A stretch of DNA of 64,000 bases, taken from positions 6,967,114 to 7,031,113 of the forward strand of contig JACMZG010001913.1 in NCBI GenBank assembly GCA_018340805.1, in the 5' to 3' direction. The translations under genes were made by a program, and so were the position numbers. The notes under the pieces were generated by a model. That model did no database searches, was not told the DNA's origin, and was given only the letters and a program-made list of their open reading frames with translations. This document shows positions 12,301 to 27,300 of the stretch, piece after piece (the stretch's first letter is position 1; each line of letters begins with the position of its first letter). This stretch comes from Microvelia longipes (Eukaryota > Arthropoda > Insecta > Hemiptera > Veliidae).

Positions 12301-15300
12301 GGTATTGTAGGTTAGGTTATGTTAGGTTATCTTCGGTGTACTATCAACTTCTTAAGTTTTTATCAAATAATTTAAGTATTAATTAATATTTTGGTTTCTT
12401 TTAAATTTTATTCGCGTGAAAATTAAGTATAAAGATGCCGGGAATAAAAGTTTGTGCGGAATGTGACGATTTTTTAGATCCTAAAACACAATCAATAACG
12501 ATGTGTGATCGATGCTCTCTACCTGTACATTTATCTCCGGAATGTTCGCAATTAGATCCAGAGGAAATTATTAATAGAAAGAAAAATAGAATGGTGTTCT
12601 TTCAGTGTACAGCTTGCGTTAATAGAAAAACCAAACTGGATGAGATAGAAAAAAAGTTTAATGATTTGGAGATAAGAGTGGACGAGATAGAGCAAAAACA
12701 GAAAAAATGTGAATCAGTGAACACAAAACAGGTAATAAATCCAGTACTAGCCGAAATTAATCTTAGAAAAAAGAAAGAACGAAACATAATAATTTTTAAT
12801 ATTAAAAATATAGAAAAAACAAACGGAGCTGAAGTAGATAGTGAAGCTGATGAACGTGATGCTTTAAATAAAGTTAAAGACATCCTGATTAAAGTTAACA
12901 ATGACTACAGGGAACTTGATTTCAAGGCCTATCGTTTTGGAAAAATACAGTCAAATGATTGTCGACCTGTAAAAGTAATTTTTCAGAATCCTGAAATAGC
13001 AAACAAAAATATTCTTTGAACTAATTGATAAAAGAAAAGAACTCAAAATAATTGTTAGTAAAGATAGGACAAATCTAGAAATTGAAGAATTTTCTAATCT
13101 AAAGAAACAAATAGCTGATGCTACCAATAAAAATGATTTGGCAATCAAGTATATAGCTGGCACACCTACAATTGTCAAAAAGAAATCCGAATGACTATCT
13201 TTGAATACTTACCACAGTCTAGGGGTTCATTCAAATACAAAACAAATTAAAAGACTGAAATTAGGTTTGATTAATATACGCTCACTTGTTAAGTCAATCA
13301 AAGATCTCTCGGAATTAATTCTTGAAGAAGACTGTGATATAATAGGAGTGACGGGAGTCATGGTTAGAGGACAGTTTTCCCAATGATATGATAAATATAC
13401 CTGGATATAACATTACTAGATATGATAGGAAAGGAAGAGGCGGAGGATGCTTGTTTTATATTAAAAATAAATTTAAGTTCAAGAAATATAATATTACAGT
13501 TAATAATATAGAACAACTATGGACCGAAATTATATACAAGAAAAATAAATGGAACTTTGGATTAATATACAAACCACCTCAAGTTGCATATGGTTATTTC
13601 TCAGAAGTGGAAGATGTGTTGACTGATTTAAATAATATGCATGATCATCAGACCATACTACTTGGAGATTTTAATGTGGATTTTTCAAAAACTACATCTG
13701 AAGTAAGATATTTAATTAATATATTTGACCAGTTCCAACTAACTCAAATAGTATCTGAGCACACTAGAATAACTGAAAAAACAGAAACAATTATTGACTA
13801 TATTGTCGTTCCTTATGAGTTAGCCAAAACATCACATACTTATATTAAAGATGTACTTGACATGTCGGATCATTCTTTTGTTGTAACACAGCTGGACATA
13901 GATGTTGATGTACCAGATAAATCTATGAAAAGGGTTCGAGATTTCTCAAATACAGATCTAGAATTATTTACCAATGACATAAAGGAAATAAAATGGGACG
14001 AAATGTATTTATCAAAAAATATTCATGACAAGGTTAATTTTTTTAATTATAACATATCAGCTTTATTTGATAAGCATGCACCACATAAAGTAATAACAAA
14101 CAAAAAATATTTACCCCCATACATTACTTTTAATATAAGAAAAATGAAAAACATAAGAAATAAAGCCAAAAAAGCATGGTCTCGACAAAAACAGAGTCAT
14201 CTAAGAAGTATTATTTAAATTTAAAAAAAATTACAGCGAAGGCTATAAGAGATGAAAAAGCAGCTTATTTTAACTGGTGTCAAAAAAATGCTGATAATAA
14301 ATCAAAAGCTTTCTGGAAAGCTATTAATACTTTAGGAGTGTCAACCAAAAAAACAGCAAAGTTGCCTGAAGATCTATTCACATGTGATGAACTAAATGAT
14401 TTCTATGTTAATATAATTAAATCTCTTGATGTAAATCCAGAACTTATTAGGTTTTATAAAAATAATATAACAGACTTGCCCCAAGGACCATTATCTAAAT
14501 TTAAACCAATTGATCTTGAACTTCTCAAAAAATATGTCTATTCAATAGATTCAAATGCTGTTGGTGCTGACAATATCTCTATTAAGATGATCAAATATAT
14601 TATGCTCACTAATCCAGATCCACTTATACATATTATTAATTCATCTCTCGAGTTAGGTGTTCCAAAAATATGGAAAACATCAATCATCAACCCAATACCA
14701 AAAACTAATGTGGTTAACAGCATGAATGATACCAGGCCAATTAATATATTACCAGTCCTAGATAAAATAGCTGAGAAAGCTGTAGCTGACCAATTAATAA
14801 ATCATCTTAACAACAATAATGTCATCCCTAATGAACAGTCAGGCTTCAGAAAATGCCACAGTACATGTACTGCTCTATTAAAAGTATTAGACGATGTATG
14901 TAAAGGTATTGATAATTTAGAGACAACTGTATTAACTTTACTAGACTATTCTAAAGCTTTTGATATGATCTCTCATGACTTGCTTATTGCCATATTAATA
15001 TCTATTGGAATAAGTGATGAAGTACTTAACTGGTTCGTATCATTTCTTAAAGATAGAGAACAAGTAGTAGTTCGGGGTAAAAACAAATCCAATCCCCGTA
15101 AAGTTAAACAAGGAGTACCACAAGGAAGTCCGTTAGCCGCCTATCTATATTTAATTTTTGTTATTAAAGCTCCAGAGTGTATATATTTCTCTAAAGTGAG
15201 AATGTATGCTGACGACACCCAAGTATATATTTCTGCCTCACTCAAAAATCTAGAATTGAGAGTTAAAGATCTAAATAGTGATTTAGACTCTTTATCTGAA

Positions 15301-18300
15301 TGGTCAACGTCACATGGACTCAAACTAAACCCTCAAAAGTCTGAATTCATAATTATAGGTACCCGTCAACTTACTCAATCTCTTAATGTTGTGCCTCAAG
15401 TATTAATTAACAATGAACCCGTAAGAGCTGTTAAACATACAAAAAATCTTGGTGTGATCTTGGATACCTGTCTAACCTTTGAGAAGCATGTTATAACTCT
15501 TTGCAGTAAAGCCTGGGTCAGAATAAAATATATTTACTCTGTTAAATCTTTTCTCACACCAGCTGACCGATGGAAGCTTGCTGACACATTAGTCTTATCA
15601 CTTTTTAACTATTGTGATGTGGTTTATGGACCTCATCTGACTGAGGAACTTAAGTATAAAATCCAGAAGGTTCAGAACAGTTGTGTCAGGTATGCATGGG
15701 GTGTTGGAAGGAAAGAACACATCACTCCTTATTTAAACAAATACAATATTATCAATATGGAGAACAGACGTATACTGCATGCAGCCTGCTTACTACACAG
15801 GATCATCTCTACAGGTTCACCCGACTACTTAAATTGTCTCATAGAGCAAAGGTCCCAACAGCACAATATAAATCTTCGATTCAACTGGCAACAATTTAAC
15901 ATATGTCAACATAGGACAAAAAAATTTGAATCTTGTTTTTCTGGTTATGTACCCAAATTACTTAATTCTATTCTTCTACTTTGTTTAAATTAAAAGAAAT
16001 TTCATTTAAAAATAAATTAAAATTATTATTACTTGATTCTCAGGAAAATGGTGAAAAGTTTATTAAATCTATAAACTAAAGATATTTGTATAAATATTAA
16101 AAAAAAATAACACAAACTTTTTGATTTCTTTTCTATTTCTTTTTTTATACTTCTTTCTTTATATATTTTTTTTACATTTGTATTATATACTATATAATTT
16201 GTAATTTTGAGATTCACTAAAACAAGAATTTTACAATTTAACAAAAATAAAGAATTATATTCATCATTTAAACATTTATTTGCTAATTATCTGACTATTT
16301 CAAACCAATTTATCCGTAATAGTTATAAAATAATACTCTCCCTAATTTATATTTTTCTATACATCTGTTTTTATATCTTATTATGTACAATAATATTTAT
16401 GGGTATTTTATGTATTTTAATTTTGTTTTACTGTAGATCAGAGTCATGTAAAATTTTTGTATATTTAAATTTTGTTTTACTATAGATGAGAGTTTTATAA
16501 ATCCTGACTCAAATGAAGAGCTCAATAAACAAATAAGTATGTACTAAGAAATGAAAACCTACTTTTATTTGTTAGTCACAACATTTTGATTTTATTCTGT
16601 TAAGTTTTATTTTTAAGAATCATGTATGTCTTTCTTTAGCTCTACATTTCTCTTAGTATAGACAATAAATAATAATGCTGAAAAAATAAGTAATACTAAG
16701 TTATAATTGCAAAAAGTTAACAATATGGTAACAAATTCCTCATACTAATTTTTATTACTTTTCAAACTTATACAAATTATTTTTTTTTTTTTTTTTTATT
16801 TTTTATTTACTATAAGTGCAATGAAAATAAAAGTTCTCTAAAGAAAAGTGAGTTCCTACTTAAGTTTATAAATGTTTTGTTATTAATAACCTTATTTTAT
16901 TACATAGTTTTTGTTTCTACCTTATATTTTATATTATAATTTCTGTTTGTATATTACTTAATGAATATATTCTATCTTGAACTGGCCAAGATAACCTAAA
17001 TGTTTTGAAGTCATGTATACTTAGATATTAATATTATATTTTTTTTATAATTTTAAGTTAATCATACTCAAAGGAGATGTGGAAGAGCAGGGAGCACCCT
17101 GAACATCTCCCTTTTTTTGTTAGAAATGTTTTTTTTTTTTAAGTGTTACTAAAAAAATTGTAAAAATCTAACAAAAAATAAACGATTTTTTATTTTTTTT
17201 TTTTTTTATTTTAAAAATGCAGCGGGGAAAAAAACTTTGTAAACAAATCAGGTTATGTTACCCGTGTTTTCTTGGCGATGTTTCTACATTTCTTTTGTGT
17301 AGTTTTATTATTTAGGAAGTATGCAAATGTGGAAAAAATGAATTGTGAAGGAAATATAAGTGTACTCATATGTTTTTACATTAAAAAGAATTGTATGTTT
17401 ACTAGTTTTGACAGCCCTTAAAAATTGCTACATAAAAGGCAGCCTTGAAATAAAAGTTTCAGTTATGCTTTTATTTACTTAAGTTATAAAAAAGAATATT
17501 TGAGTGCAATAAAATGTTAACAGTCCAACACAAACACAATTCACAGAACACACACAACACAAAACTCACAAAACGATGTAAACACAAAAAGAACCACAAC
17601 GAAGTGAACGAATGCCGGAAGGAGGTTATTTCCCTACAGGGTTATGGAGTAGGGAATTTTTTCTCTTTCAAGAGAGGGGTTGGCAGTGGCTTCTCTGATT
17701 GGTCGATCCCCAAAATGCTTATGACCTTGGGGATTTTTAAACTTAACGATACACTGTAATATAAGTTTATTGCTTAAAAATATAACTTGCGACAACTTAA
17801 GACGACTAAGCGTAAAGGTTGCCGCTGCTGGCCAAGCATCAAGGCTAAAAACGGGAATCATCATTACTTAGTATTGTTGAACGAATGTAAGTGAGTTCTG
17901 ACATATCAGATGTTTGGGACAGGCGGGTGTTCAAGTTTACAAATAATTCTGGTGCGGTGGTCCGCATGTCGGGCAAATTTCCTTTGGATGCGTGTTTCCG
18001 TGCTTAACAACAATCCTGGTTGGAATGATAATTTTTATATTTTTTACATTACATAAGTTTACGACTACTAAATAAATAATTCCGGCGCGGTGGTCCGCAT
18101 GTCGGGCAAATTTCCTTTGGATGCGTGTTCCGTGCTTAACAACAATTCCTGGTTGGAATGATAATTTTTATATATTTGCATTACATAAGTTTACGACTAC
18201 TAAATAAACAATTCCGGCACGGTGGCCCGCTGTCGGGTAAATTTCATTTAGAATGCGTATTTCCGTGCTTAACAACCCATTTCTTGCTTAAGGTTCCGGT

Positions 18301-21300
18301 TCATGGTTTAGAACCTGAGCAGTTACTCAATTGTCAAGCACTGCTCGCAACTCATTTTGTCATTTTGGGTTGTTAAGCACGGAAACACGCATTCTAAATG
18401 AAATTCGCCCTACAGCGGACAACTGCGCCGGAATTATTTATTTAGTAGTTGTAAACTATATAATGTAAAAAAACTATAAAAAATTATCATTCCAACAGGA
18501 TTGTTGTTAAGCACGAAAAACTTATCCAAAGGAAATTACCCGACATGCGGACACCGTGCCAGATTTATTTACTAGTTTTAAACTTATATTAAGTAAAAAA
18601 GATAAAAATTATCGTCCCTACCAGGATTTGAACCGGTACCCTGAGTTTGAGTGCTCGTATGACTCCGGACGACGCCAAAAGGAAAACGACGCCTACTCGA
18701 AATTTAATTTTCAACGACCGTAATTTGGAGGATGCCAAGCATCGCTTGTGCGAAAGCTTTGATAAAATTAATCTAACAAAACTCGGACTGCTGTCTTCAT
18801 CATTATTTTTCCTAATTATTTTAAAAAATTGTATTGATAAGCAAGAAAGTGTGCATTTCAATGAAAATTCGCCAGGCTTGCGTACCTCCGCACCGGAATT
18901 TTTATTATTTGTTATGGGCCCGTAGCCAGGTAGAATAAAGGGGAGGCATCGCCTCTCCTAGAAAAATGTCGTCCCCTCTGACGAAGTAAATTTTAGTGGA
19001 ATTCTCTTGTAGATGTGTGAATTTTGTCTCCCTCAGGAATTTCTCCCCCCCCGCCAACGAATTTTGGCTGGCTACGAGCGTGATTTGTTATGACCTCTAT
19101 TCACGCTTCTGCTTCAAATGTTATTTTCTGATTCATCAACCAAGAGACTAACACAGTTATGGCACCTAGTGGAAGCTGTCTCACTTCCAGACCCCTTATC
19201 ACTGTGCTATTCTGCCCATATACTACCTCTAAGCATTAGTCTCTTTGGGTCAAGTAATATAGTGAGAGACTATATATTTATATTTCGCTATTATGGCACC
19301 TAGTGGAAGCTGACTCACTTCCAGACCTCTTATTACTGTGCTATTCTGTCCGTGTACTACCTCTATGTAATATCCTCTTTGTTTATCAATATCTTATTAT
19401 GATTCTTACAGACAACGAGTAATCCTAAGTTAGTAAACAACGAATTAAACGAAGATCAAGTAACAAACTGCAGAGAACTTCTAGACGGGAGACTTCAGGT
19501 GCAGTGGTCTGTCGAAGGAGAGTACTTGAAGATCACACTCTCTGGGAGAATTAGGGAGGACCAGTACATGGGATTTGGAATATCAGGCGAAGAAGGAAGG
19601 TAATTCGTCAAAGTTCTATTTTAATTTCAATTTATAATTATTAAAGCTATTTTCAGAGCTTTTGAAATGTTACGTATTGTTAAAATAATTGGATAATTAA
19701 TGGAGAGTTCAGCCCTTTAAATTATTTATTAGTTAATTCGAATTAATTTGAAAATAAATTGTTGAAAAGCTTTCGCCCAGGGAGCTTCGTCAATTCCTGA
19801 AACTGACAAAAAATGAAAGAGTTTGTAATCGTACTATTACAATATATACAAACTAAACTCATTTAAAAAACAGATGCAAGCAGTTAAAAAGAAATAGTAT
19901 TAATAAGCATAAGATAAATCAACTTACATAAAATTCTGTGAGGATTAACTCAAGTTTAAAAAAAATTGAATTGTTTCTTATGTCAGTGGTATTTTATATC
20001 AAATGTATTGTACAATGGGAATATTCAATGGTACAAAAGGGAGAGATGAGAATGACAATCATCTAGCACAGAGTTTCTTTCAGAAGTCCTTCTCCAGGGG
20101 GGTATCTCAAAATATTGGGAGGAGATCTCAGAATAATGAGGTAGTATGTCAATGTAGGGGGCGGGTCTCAATTATTGGGGGGTATAAAAATAACGGGGGT
20201 ATAAAAAATTATGGGGGTGTATAACCACTTATAATAATTGTTAATGGTGGGGGGGGGGGTTAATGTTACTACTCAGTGACAAAAAGAAAGGTTTAAATTT
20301 CTCCCTGTGCAGATCAAATCAGGTAAAACTTTATTCAAGTAAAGGAATTATAATTTTATTTATAAAATTACTAGTGATACCTTAGCTTCGCTTGGCAACT
20401 ATTTTATTTATTAAACAATGTATTTTTATAAATTTTCAATTATTCCTTTGAGGACTACAAAAAATAGAAGTTGTTAACAGCTTATGTAACAGCAAGAAAA
20501 TTCTTTGTTTAAGTTGTTTTTGTCTATCCGGCGATTCTCAAGCCGTGCTTTCTGATTGCTTGGTAAGTTTCTTATTTCAATAAGTTGACGACCAGAAATG
20601 GAATTCTTGAATCGTGTGTCTTGACTTTTAATGAGAATACAATAATATTCTTAACAAAATAGACCATGAATTGAACAGTTCAATAAACGCCTATTATTTT
20701 AGGCATTTTATTATTATTTATGTTCCTTCTGGCCCATGAGCAGTAATATAAAAATATAAAATAATAATAAAAATAAAATAATAATAAAAAAGAGATATCA
20801 TAGATTTTTTATTAAACTTATGATTGTCATATATCATAGAGTTTTTTTTAACCTTTTGATTTGTCATATTTATTATGATTTTCATATATCATTTTTTTAT
20901 TAACCTTATGATTTGTCATATATCATAGATTTTTTTATAGTATATATCATAGATTTTTTTCACAACTACAAGAAAGAAATATTTTTAACTAAAATATATG
21001 ATGTGTTATAACGAACAATAGTGGTTGCCTGGGGGGTTCAGGTTTCAACCCCATAGTTGCACACAGGATGACAAAATGTTAATTCATTAAATTTGATGAC
21101 ATTATTAAGCATATTTGAATAATTTATGCATTTTATTTAAATTTTATGTTTAATTCAGATTATTCATCTGACTATATAAGGAACTGATGACTCCACAACG
21201 TTTTCATTATATTAACATGAATATTTAATTAATTTCAGAGCAAGTATGGTAGGAGGAGATGTAGTTATAGCATTTTATGACACAAACTCCAGACAGTTCA

Positions 21301-24300
21301 AAGCTGTGGATTACTACATGTCTGCTACAGCCCAGTGTGATGGTAATATTTTATTCATGTATTATAAAGTAACATAGATTGACGTCCCGACCAAGGTGTT
21401 TTTTTTGGCAAAATCTTTCTTGCGGGAAAAATTTTACCAAAAAAAAGAGAGAGAAATGCATTTACGCATAAAGACAGCATTCTGTCAACAGTGTTGTACT
21501 CAGGGTCTGCCTCATACCCAACTAAAACTCACTCCGCAAAACCCCTTGAACCTAGCCTGGAACCGTTATTCACATTACTTCAGGCTAGGTCTTATCTTAA
21601 GCATTTCGGCTCCCTGCCATCTTACCCCCCCCCTATTTCCCCTTTTGTCGAAGCTTTATAGTGGGTCCAGACTTGGCAAGAAAACTTGCAACGCCTAGAA
21701 CCAACGCCAAAACCTGACAAAAAAATAATAATAAAAAATAAAATACAATAATAATAATAATAAATAAAAAAATAACAACATTAATGAGCAATTACAGAAA
21801 GCAGCGATAATGAGCACAACACATATTATTCGAAAATTCATCAGTCAAAAAATAAACAAATAAATAAAATGAAAAAAAGGAAGAGTGCTTGACTTAGTCC
21901 GTACCTTCCTTTAACCAGTGGCAACACTGAGAATAAAACAAAACAAAATAATAATAAATAATAACAATAAATAATTTATAACTATAGTATTGGTAATGTC
22001 CTCCTATATAACATTATCTAAATCCACTTTTTTAGCTCGCAGGATGGTCTCAGCAACTAAGGTGTTGTATAAAGAGATGGATAATTGTGAAAATTAATAT
22101 TTAATTTTCCTTATATTGATATTATCTGATTCTTTTCAGGAAAGAACGGTGTGTGTCCTGATTCGAGAATAGGAGGAAAAGACGATGTTGAATTTCTGTC
22201 TGGTGACAGACGAAGTGGCGTTACAACTGTTTCGTATAGAAGGCTTCTCAGGACCAACGAACCCATTAATGACCGAGCCATACCGCAAGGCGAGGTTTCT
22301 GTTATTGCTGCTATCGGTCCTCTTAACTCTCGTAAGGAAGCAAATGCTCATGCCGTCCATGATAAAACTCATGGTAAGTTTTTTTTGCCTCCATTTCCTT
22401 ACTCTTTCAAACTAAGAGACTAACATGGTTTAGTCTCTTTTGACCTTATACAAAAAGATAGAACCAAACAACCAATACAAAGAGACAAAACCATACAACC
22501 AATATAAAGAGAATATTTTATGCTTTAGTTGTAGTTATACGATTTTGACGAAAAACACTCGTTTTATAGGAATTTTTATCAACTTTAAAAAAATGCTCTC
22601 TTCATTTTTTGCCCATGACTTACAGGGAACCACTTTTGCAAGAAATGTTTTGTAAGGACATTTGTGCAATTTTTTAATATTTAAAGCGAGCACATTCATA
22701 TGAAGGGCTTAACTCGGGGTAGGCAAACTATGCCTTTCCTTCATAAAGTAAAGTATATCTTTAGAAAACTTTGGTTTGAAGTAGTACACAATAAGTCACA
22801 TTTTTTAGACCTGGCTCTTGGCCTATAAGTTTGCTCCTACTTCTCTATCTAATACAACGTTTATAGAGTCAGTGAAGTTCGGTTATAATGTCATCCCCTT
22901 TTTTGAAGATCCTTGGGAAGGTGTCGGTTAATTCCCTTACCGATAGTAAGATGAGTTGTGGAGTTTCCAAATAGAAGAAAAAAGAAAGATGTCACTCCAC
23001 TTAGTATATATTTATTGACAGAGCCGACTTTCAAACTTAACAGTTCATCATCTAGGGCGGTGACTATAATACAAGGAGCTTTAGCTGCGGCTGTGTGCTA
23101 CCCTCCAATCAAACACCAGCCTCTGGACAAATCTATTTCGTCTGTCTCCTAGCTACTTTACTTCGCTTTCACCGGTATATATTTTATCTCATTTTATTTA
23201 TTTATTAAGTTTATGCCTATTTATCTTTTTTATTTATTTTATTTAAGTTTTTTTCCTATTTATTTATTTGCTTTTATTTATTATTGTTTTCGTTTTGCAG
23301 CTTTTTATATTTATTTCCTTTGTAACTTTGTTGGTAGGCACTGATGATGAACTGTTAAGTTTGAAAGTCGGTAAATTTATACTAAGTGGAGTGACATCTT
23401 TCTTTTTTCTCCTCTTATCAGCACACAAGAATAGTTTAAATAATGTACATTTGCAAAAATTAAAACAAATTTGCTCATTCCTTTTCAGAGGATATAAGGA
23501 TAGACTTCTATTCTCGAAACGATGCTCAGTGTGCTAACAGTTTGTACAACTTACCTGATGAAGACGCTCTTCAGCCGTGGCCTAAGTCTGTCATTTACAC
23601 TGAAAACATGTATTCTGTCAGAATTGGTCCTACTGGAGGTAAAAGAGGATACACTCCGTTGACAGGTTGGTATTATCAGTCTTTTCCCGTAACAAGAGTA
23701 ATCTACTGTATAGTAACAAGTAACTTTTTAATTATTTATTACTTTTTCTCACCTATAATTGTAGGTATATAGGAAAAGTGTTGTGCTCATCCTCAAAATC
23801 CAAAAGGAATTTTATCATAATCATCCGTTTCAGGATCGTTATTAAGGTTGCTAGGCATCTCGATTTCGGGACAGTCCTGATATTGACACCTTTGTCCCAC
23901 TCAAATTTAAACCCAATACATAAAAAGGCCTGCTGTTACCTATTTTTAGGTAATTTTTCTATAAAATATTAAACTGAGTTGTTATAAGAGAGAATTAATA
24001 TAATTAATTCAATATAATTTGGACATTTTTCAGTGATGCCACATTAAACCACTTTATTCAACACTAACAATTAAAGAATACATGCAATGGATAATAATTA
24101 ATACTTATTTTAAATTCATTTCTCTTGATTTAAAACAAAATAAACAAAAAAATGTAATATTTATGTGAAATTGTAATTATTATGAAAATACCAATGTACA
24201 GTTTACAGCACCTAGCTACCCAAGGAATGACAAGAGCTGTTGTATCCTCCCTCTAAGTATTAGTCTCTTTGTCACCAATGTACAGTTACGGCACCTAGCT

Positions 24301-27300
24301 ACCTAAGGAATACAAGACTGTTGTATCCTCCCTCTAAGTATTAGTCTCTTTGTCACCAATGTACAGTTACGGCACCTGCTACCTACCAAGAGCTGTTGTA
24401 TTCTCCCTCTAAGTATTGTATCTTTGTCACCAATGTACGTTACTGCACCTAGCTGTTGTACCTAAGTAGTCACCAATGTACAGACGGCACCTAGCTACCC
24501 AAGGAATGACAAGAGCTGTTGTATCCTCCCTCTAAGTATTAGTCTTTTTGTCACCAATGTACAGTTACAGCACCTAGCTACCCAAGGGAATGATAAGAGC
24601 TTTGTATCCTCCCTCTAAGTATTAGTCTCTTTGTCACCAATGTACAGTTACGGCACCTAGCTACCTAAGGAATGACAAGAGCTGTTGTATCCTCCCTCTA
24701 AGTATTAGTCTCTTTGTCACCAATGTACAGTTACGGCACCTAGCTACCTAAGGATGACAAGAGCTGTTGTATTTCCCTCTAAGTATTAGTATCTTGTCAC
24801 CAATGTACAGTTACGGCACCTAGCTACCTAAGGAATGACAAGAGCTGTTGTATTCTCCCTCTAAGTATTAGTATCTTTGTCACCAATGTACAGTTACGGC
24901 ACCTAGCTACCCAAGGAATGATAAGAGCTGTTGTATCCTCCCTCTAAGTATTAGTCTCTTTGTCACCAATGTACAGTTACGGCACCTAGCTACCTAAGGA
25001 ATGACAAGAGCTGTTGTATTCTCCCTCTAAGTATTAGTATCTTTGTCACCAATGTACAGTTACGGCACCTAGCTACCCAAGGAATGATAAGAGCTGTTTG
25101 TATCCTCCCTAAGTATAGTCTCTTGTCACCAATGTACAGTTACGGCACTAGCTACCCAAGGAATGATAAGAGCTGTTGTATCTCCCTCTAAGTATTAGTA
25201 TCTTTGTCACCAATGTACAGTTACTGCACCTAGCTACCCAAGGAATGATAAGAGCTGTTGTATCCTCCCTCTAAGTATTAGTCTCTTTGAGTGAGAATGA
25301 TTGCTTAAGAAACACTATAGATGAGCAGAGTTGAATTAACAACTTATTTTATCATCCCAACTTTGAGTCGAAGTCATTGTCAAAATGTCTATCTAGCATC
25401 CAATATTCATGTGCACCGACTGTCAATGTAATTTTAAAGTTTAAAATGTTTTAAATAAAATGAAATCTATATTTATTTAGCAAAGTTACTTAACAAATAC
25501 AAAAATTCAATTTTTAAATTTATAAAACACTAAAATAAGCTTTTATTTATAAAAATAAAATTAAATTAACACTAATTAGCTTTTAACATTTCTAAATAGA
25601 GGTGATCAAATAATAAATTTTTAAATTGCTTTATTACTTTGACATCTTTTATTGTTTTATCTAATTTATTAAATTCTTTTATTCTATAGTATTCTTTCTG
25701 GTTGAACTACTTATTTTAGGAGTATTTATTTTTTAGATGACCTAATATTATAAGGGTTTCTTAGGTTCTTGGTAACTATCTTGTCTTTAAAGTAACTTGT
25801 TTAATTTGGCAGGACATCCGTCGTGGGGAATAGCTTGGTACATCAATGACATTCTTATTCCAGAACTTTATGTTGAACGAGGTCAAACGTACACATTTAA
25901 TGTCGAAGGAGGTAAGTCATCTACGATTATAGTACAACACACGGCTAAAATCAGTTGACAAATATGAAAAATAGTGTTAAGAACCAATAAAAATTAATAT
26001 ATAAGAAAAGTTAAAATATATTTTATGTCACTTTCTTTTAACATCTTATGATGTTTATTTATTTTTTTCTTTTCTCTTTTTTATTATTTACATGTATATT
26101 TAATTATTTTCTAAATTAAAATAAAACTAAATATTAACTGGATATTAAAATCAAATCATAAAGAATAAGGTATATCTGTACGTGTAAGTAGGTCATATGT
26201 CGGAGTATATGTACATTTTGTTAAATATTATGCGCAGTACAAGGTGTGTTCAAAAAGTATCGTAAATTTTGAATTTTCACGGGTTACATATATTCCAATT
26301 TCAATCTTTTTGTGGCTTTATGTTGGTACTCATGTCTCTCACTTAAGCCGAAATGCTCGGCCATTTTGAATGTTTGCTTAATTGTTGACAGCTGCTTTGC
26401 TTGAACATGTTTTGGATTGTCTTCGATTTTTAATTTTTAAATTCGTTCCAAAATTGCTCAATTGCGATCAAAAATAGCATCGCATTAACATTGCTAATGA
26501 GATGTTGAACTCTGTCCGAGACGACCCAAATTTGCTTCAGAGGGTCATAACTGGTCTATAACTAAGAAACACAACATGTGTTCCACTGCAAGACTAATCT
26601 TTCCCACTCTCATAATTATAAGAAAAAAAATTATATTTTTTTGTATAAGCTACTATCGAGGGTCCTTCATTTTGACTGGATACTTCAAAATCAAAATCCT
26701 TTTCCACTATTCCAAATATCATTAATACTGTAACTAACTGGTTAATTACATTTACTCTAATTAAACAATAAATCACTTTTTTAGGTAATGACCCAACAAA
26801 CCCTGCTAAGTATCATCCATTTTACATAACTGACAGCCCGGAAGGAGGATTTGGTCAGAAATCAGAATCCGAGCAGAGACGGCAAAGAGTATTTGCAGGA
26901 GTTTCCTATGATTCCGAAGGATATCCTTACCCTACAGCAGGTGAACTTTCTTTCTACTTAATTTCTCTATTCAACCACTTTTCTATTCCATCACTCTATT
27001 TCTATTTTTACCTCTACTTACTGTATCTGTTTTAAAAACGAGTAAACATATTTCATTAAATCTGAGTCTAAAGCGTTACACTGATGTGGAGTACAGTTTC
27101 ACTGTATATTGCTTCGTCTTAACATAACGTTAGATAGATGTATAATAAATACATAGATATATAATACATAGATGTATAATACATAGATGTTCATAGATGA
27201 ATAGTAAATACATAGATGTATAATACATAGATGTTCATAGATGTATAATAAATATATAGATGTATAATAAATACATAGATGTATAATAAATATATAGATG

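Larger units (their letters stand above)
12333..16079 (+). mobile_element. Near-complete LINE (non-LTR retrotransposon), CR1/L2-like group
   Basis: The element has an ORF1 with an N-terminal Cys-rich finger and an ORF2 with an apurinic-type endonuclease and reverse transcriptase (YADD). It lies in sense orientation in a Knk-like intron. Coding regions carry several single-base shifts, so it is inactive as sequenced. Exact ends and target duplication were not resolved, and a 3' region with a hairpin at 17073-17117 may belong to it. The MYADDTQ form and finger-bearing ORF1 suggest the CR1/L2/Daphne assemblage. Confidence 0.85.

Noticed and set aside
18589..18925. Overlapping frames of about 90 residues on both strands
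   Set aside because: No splice context, domain or repeat support; likely chance frames next to the palindromic repeat.
22136..22372. Minus-strand frame of 78 residues
   Set aside because: It is the antisense shadow of the DOMON exon at 22140-22373.
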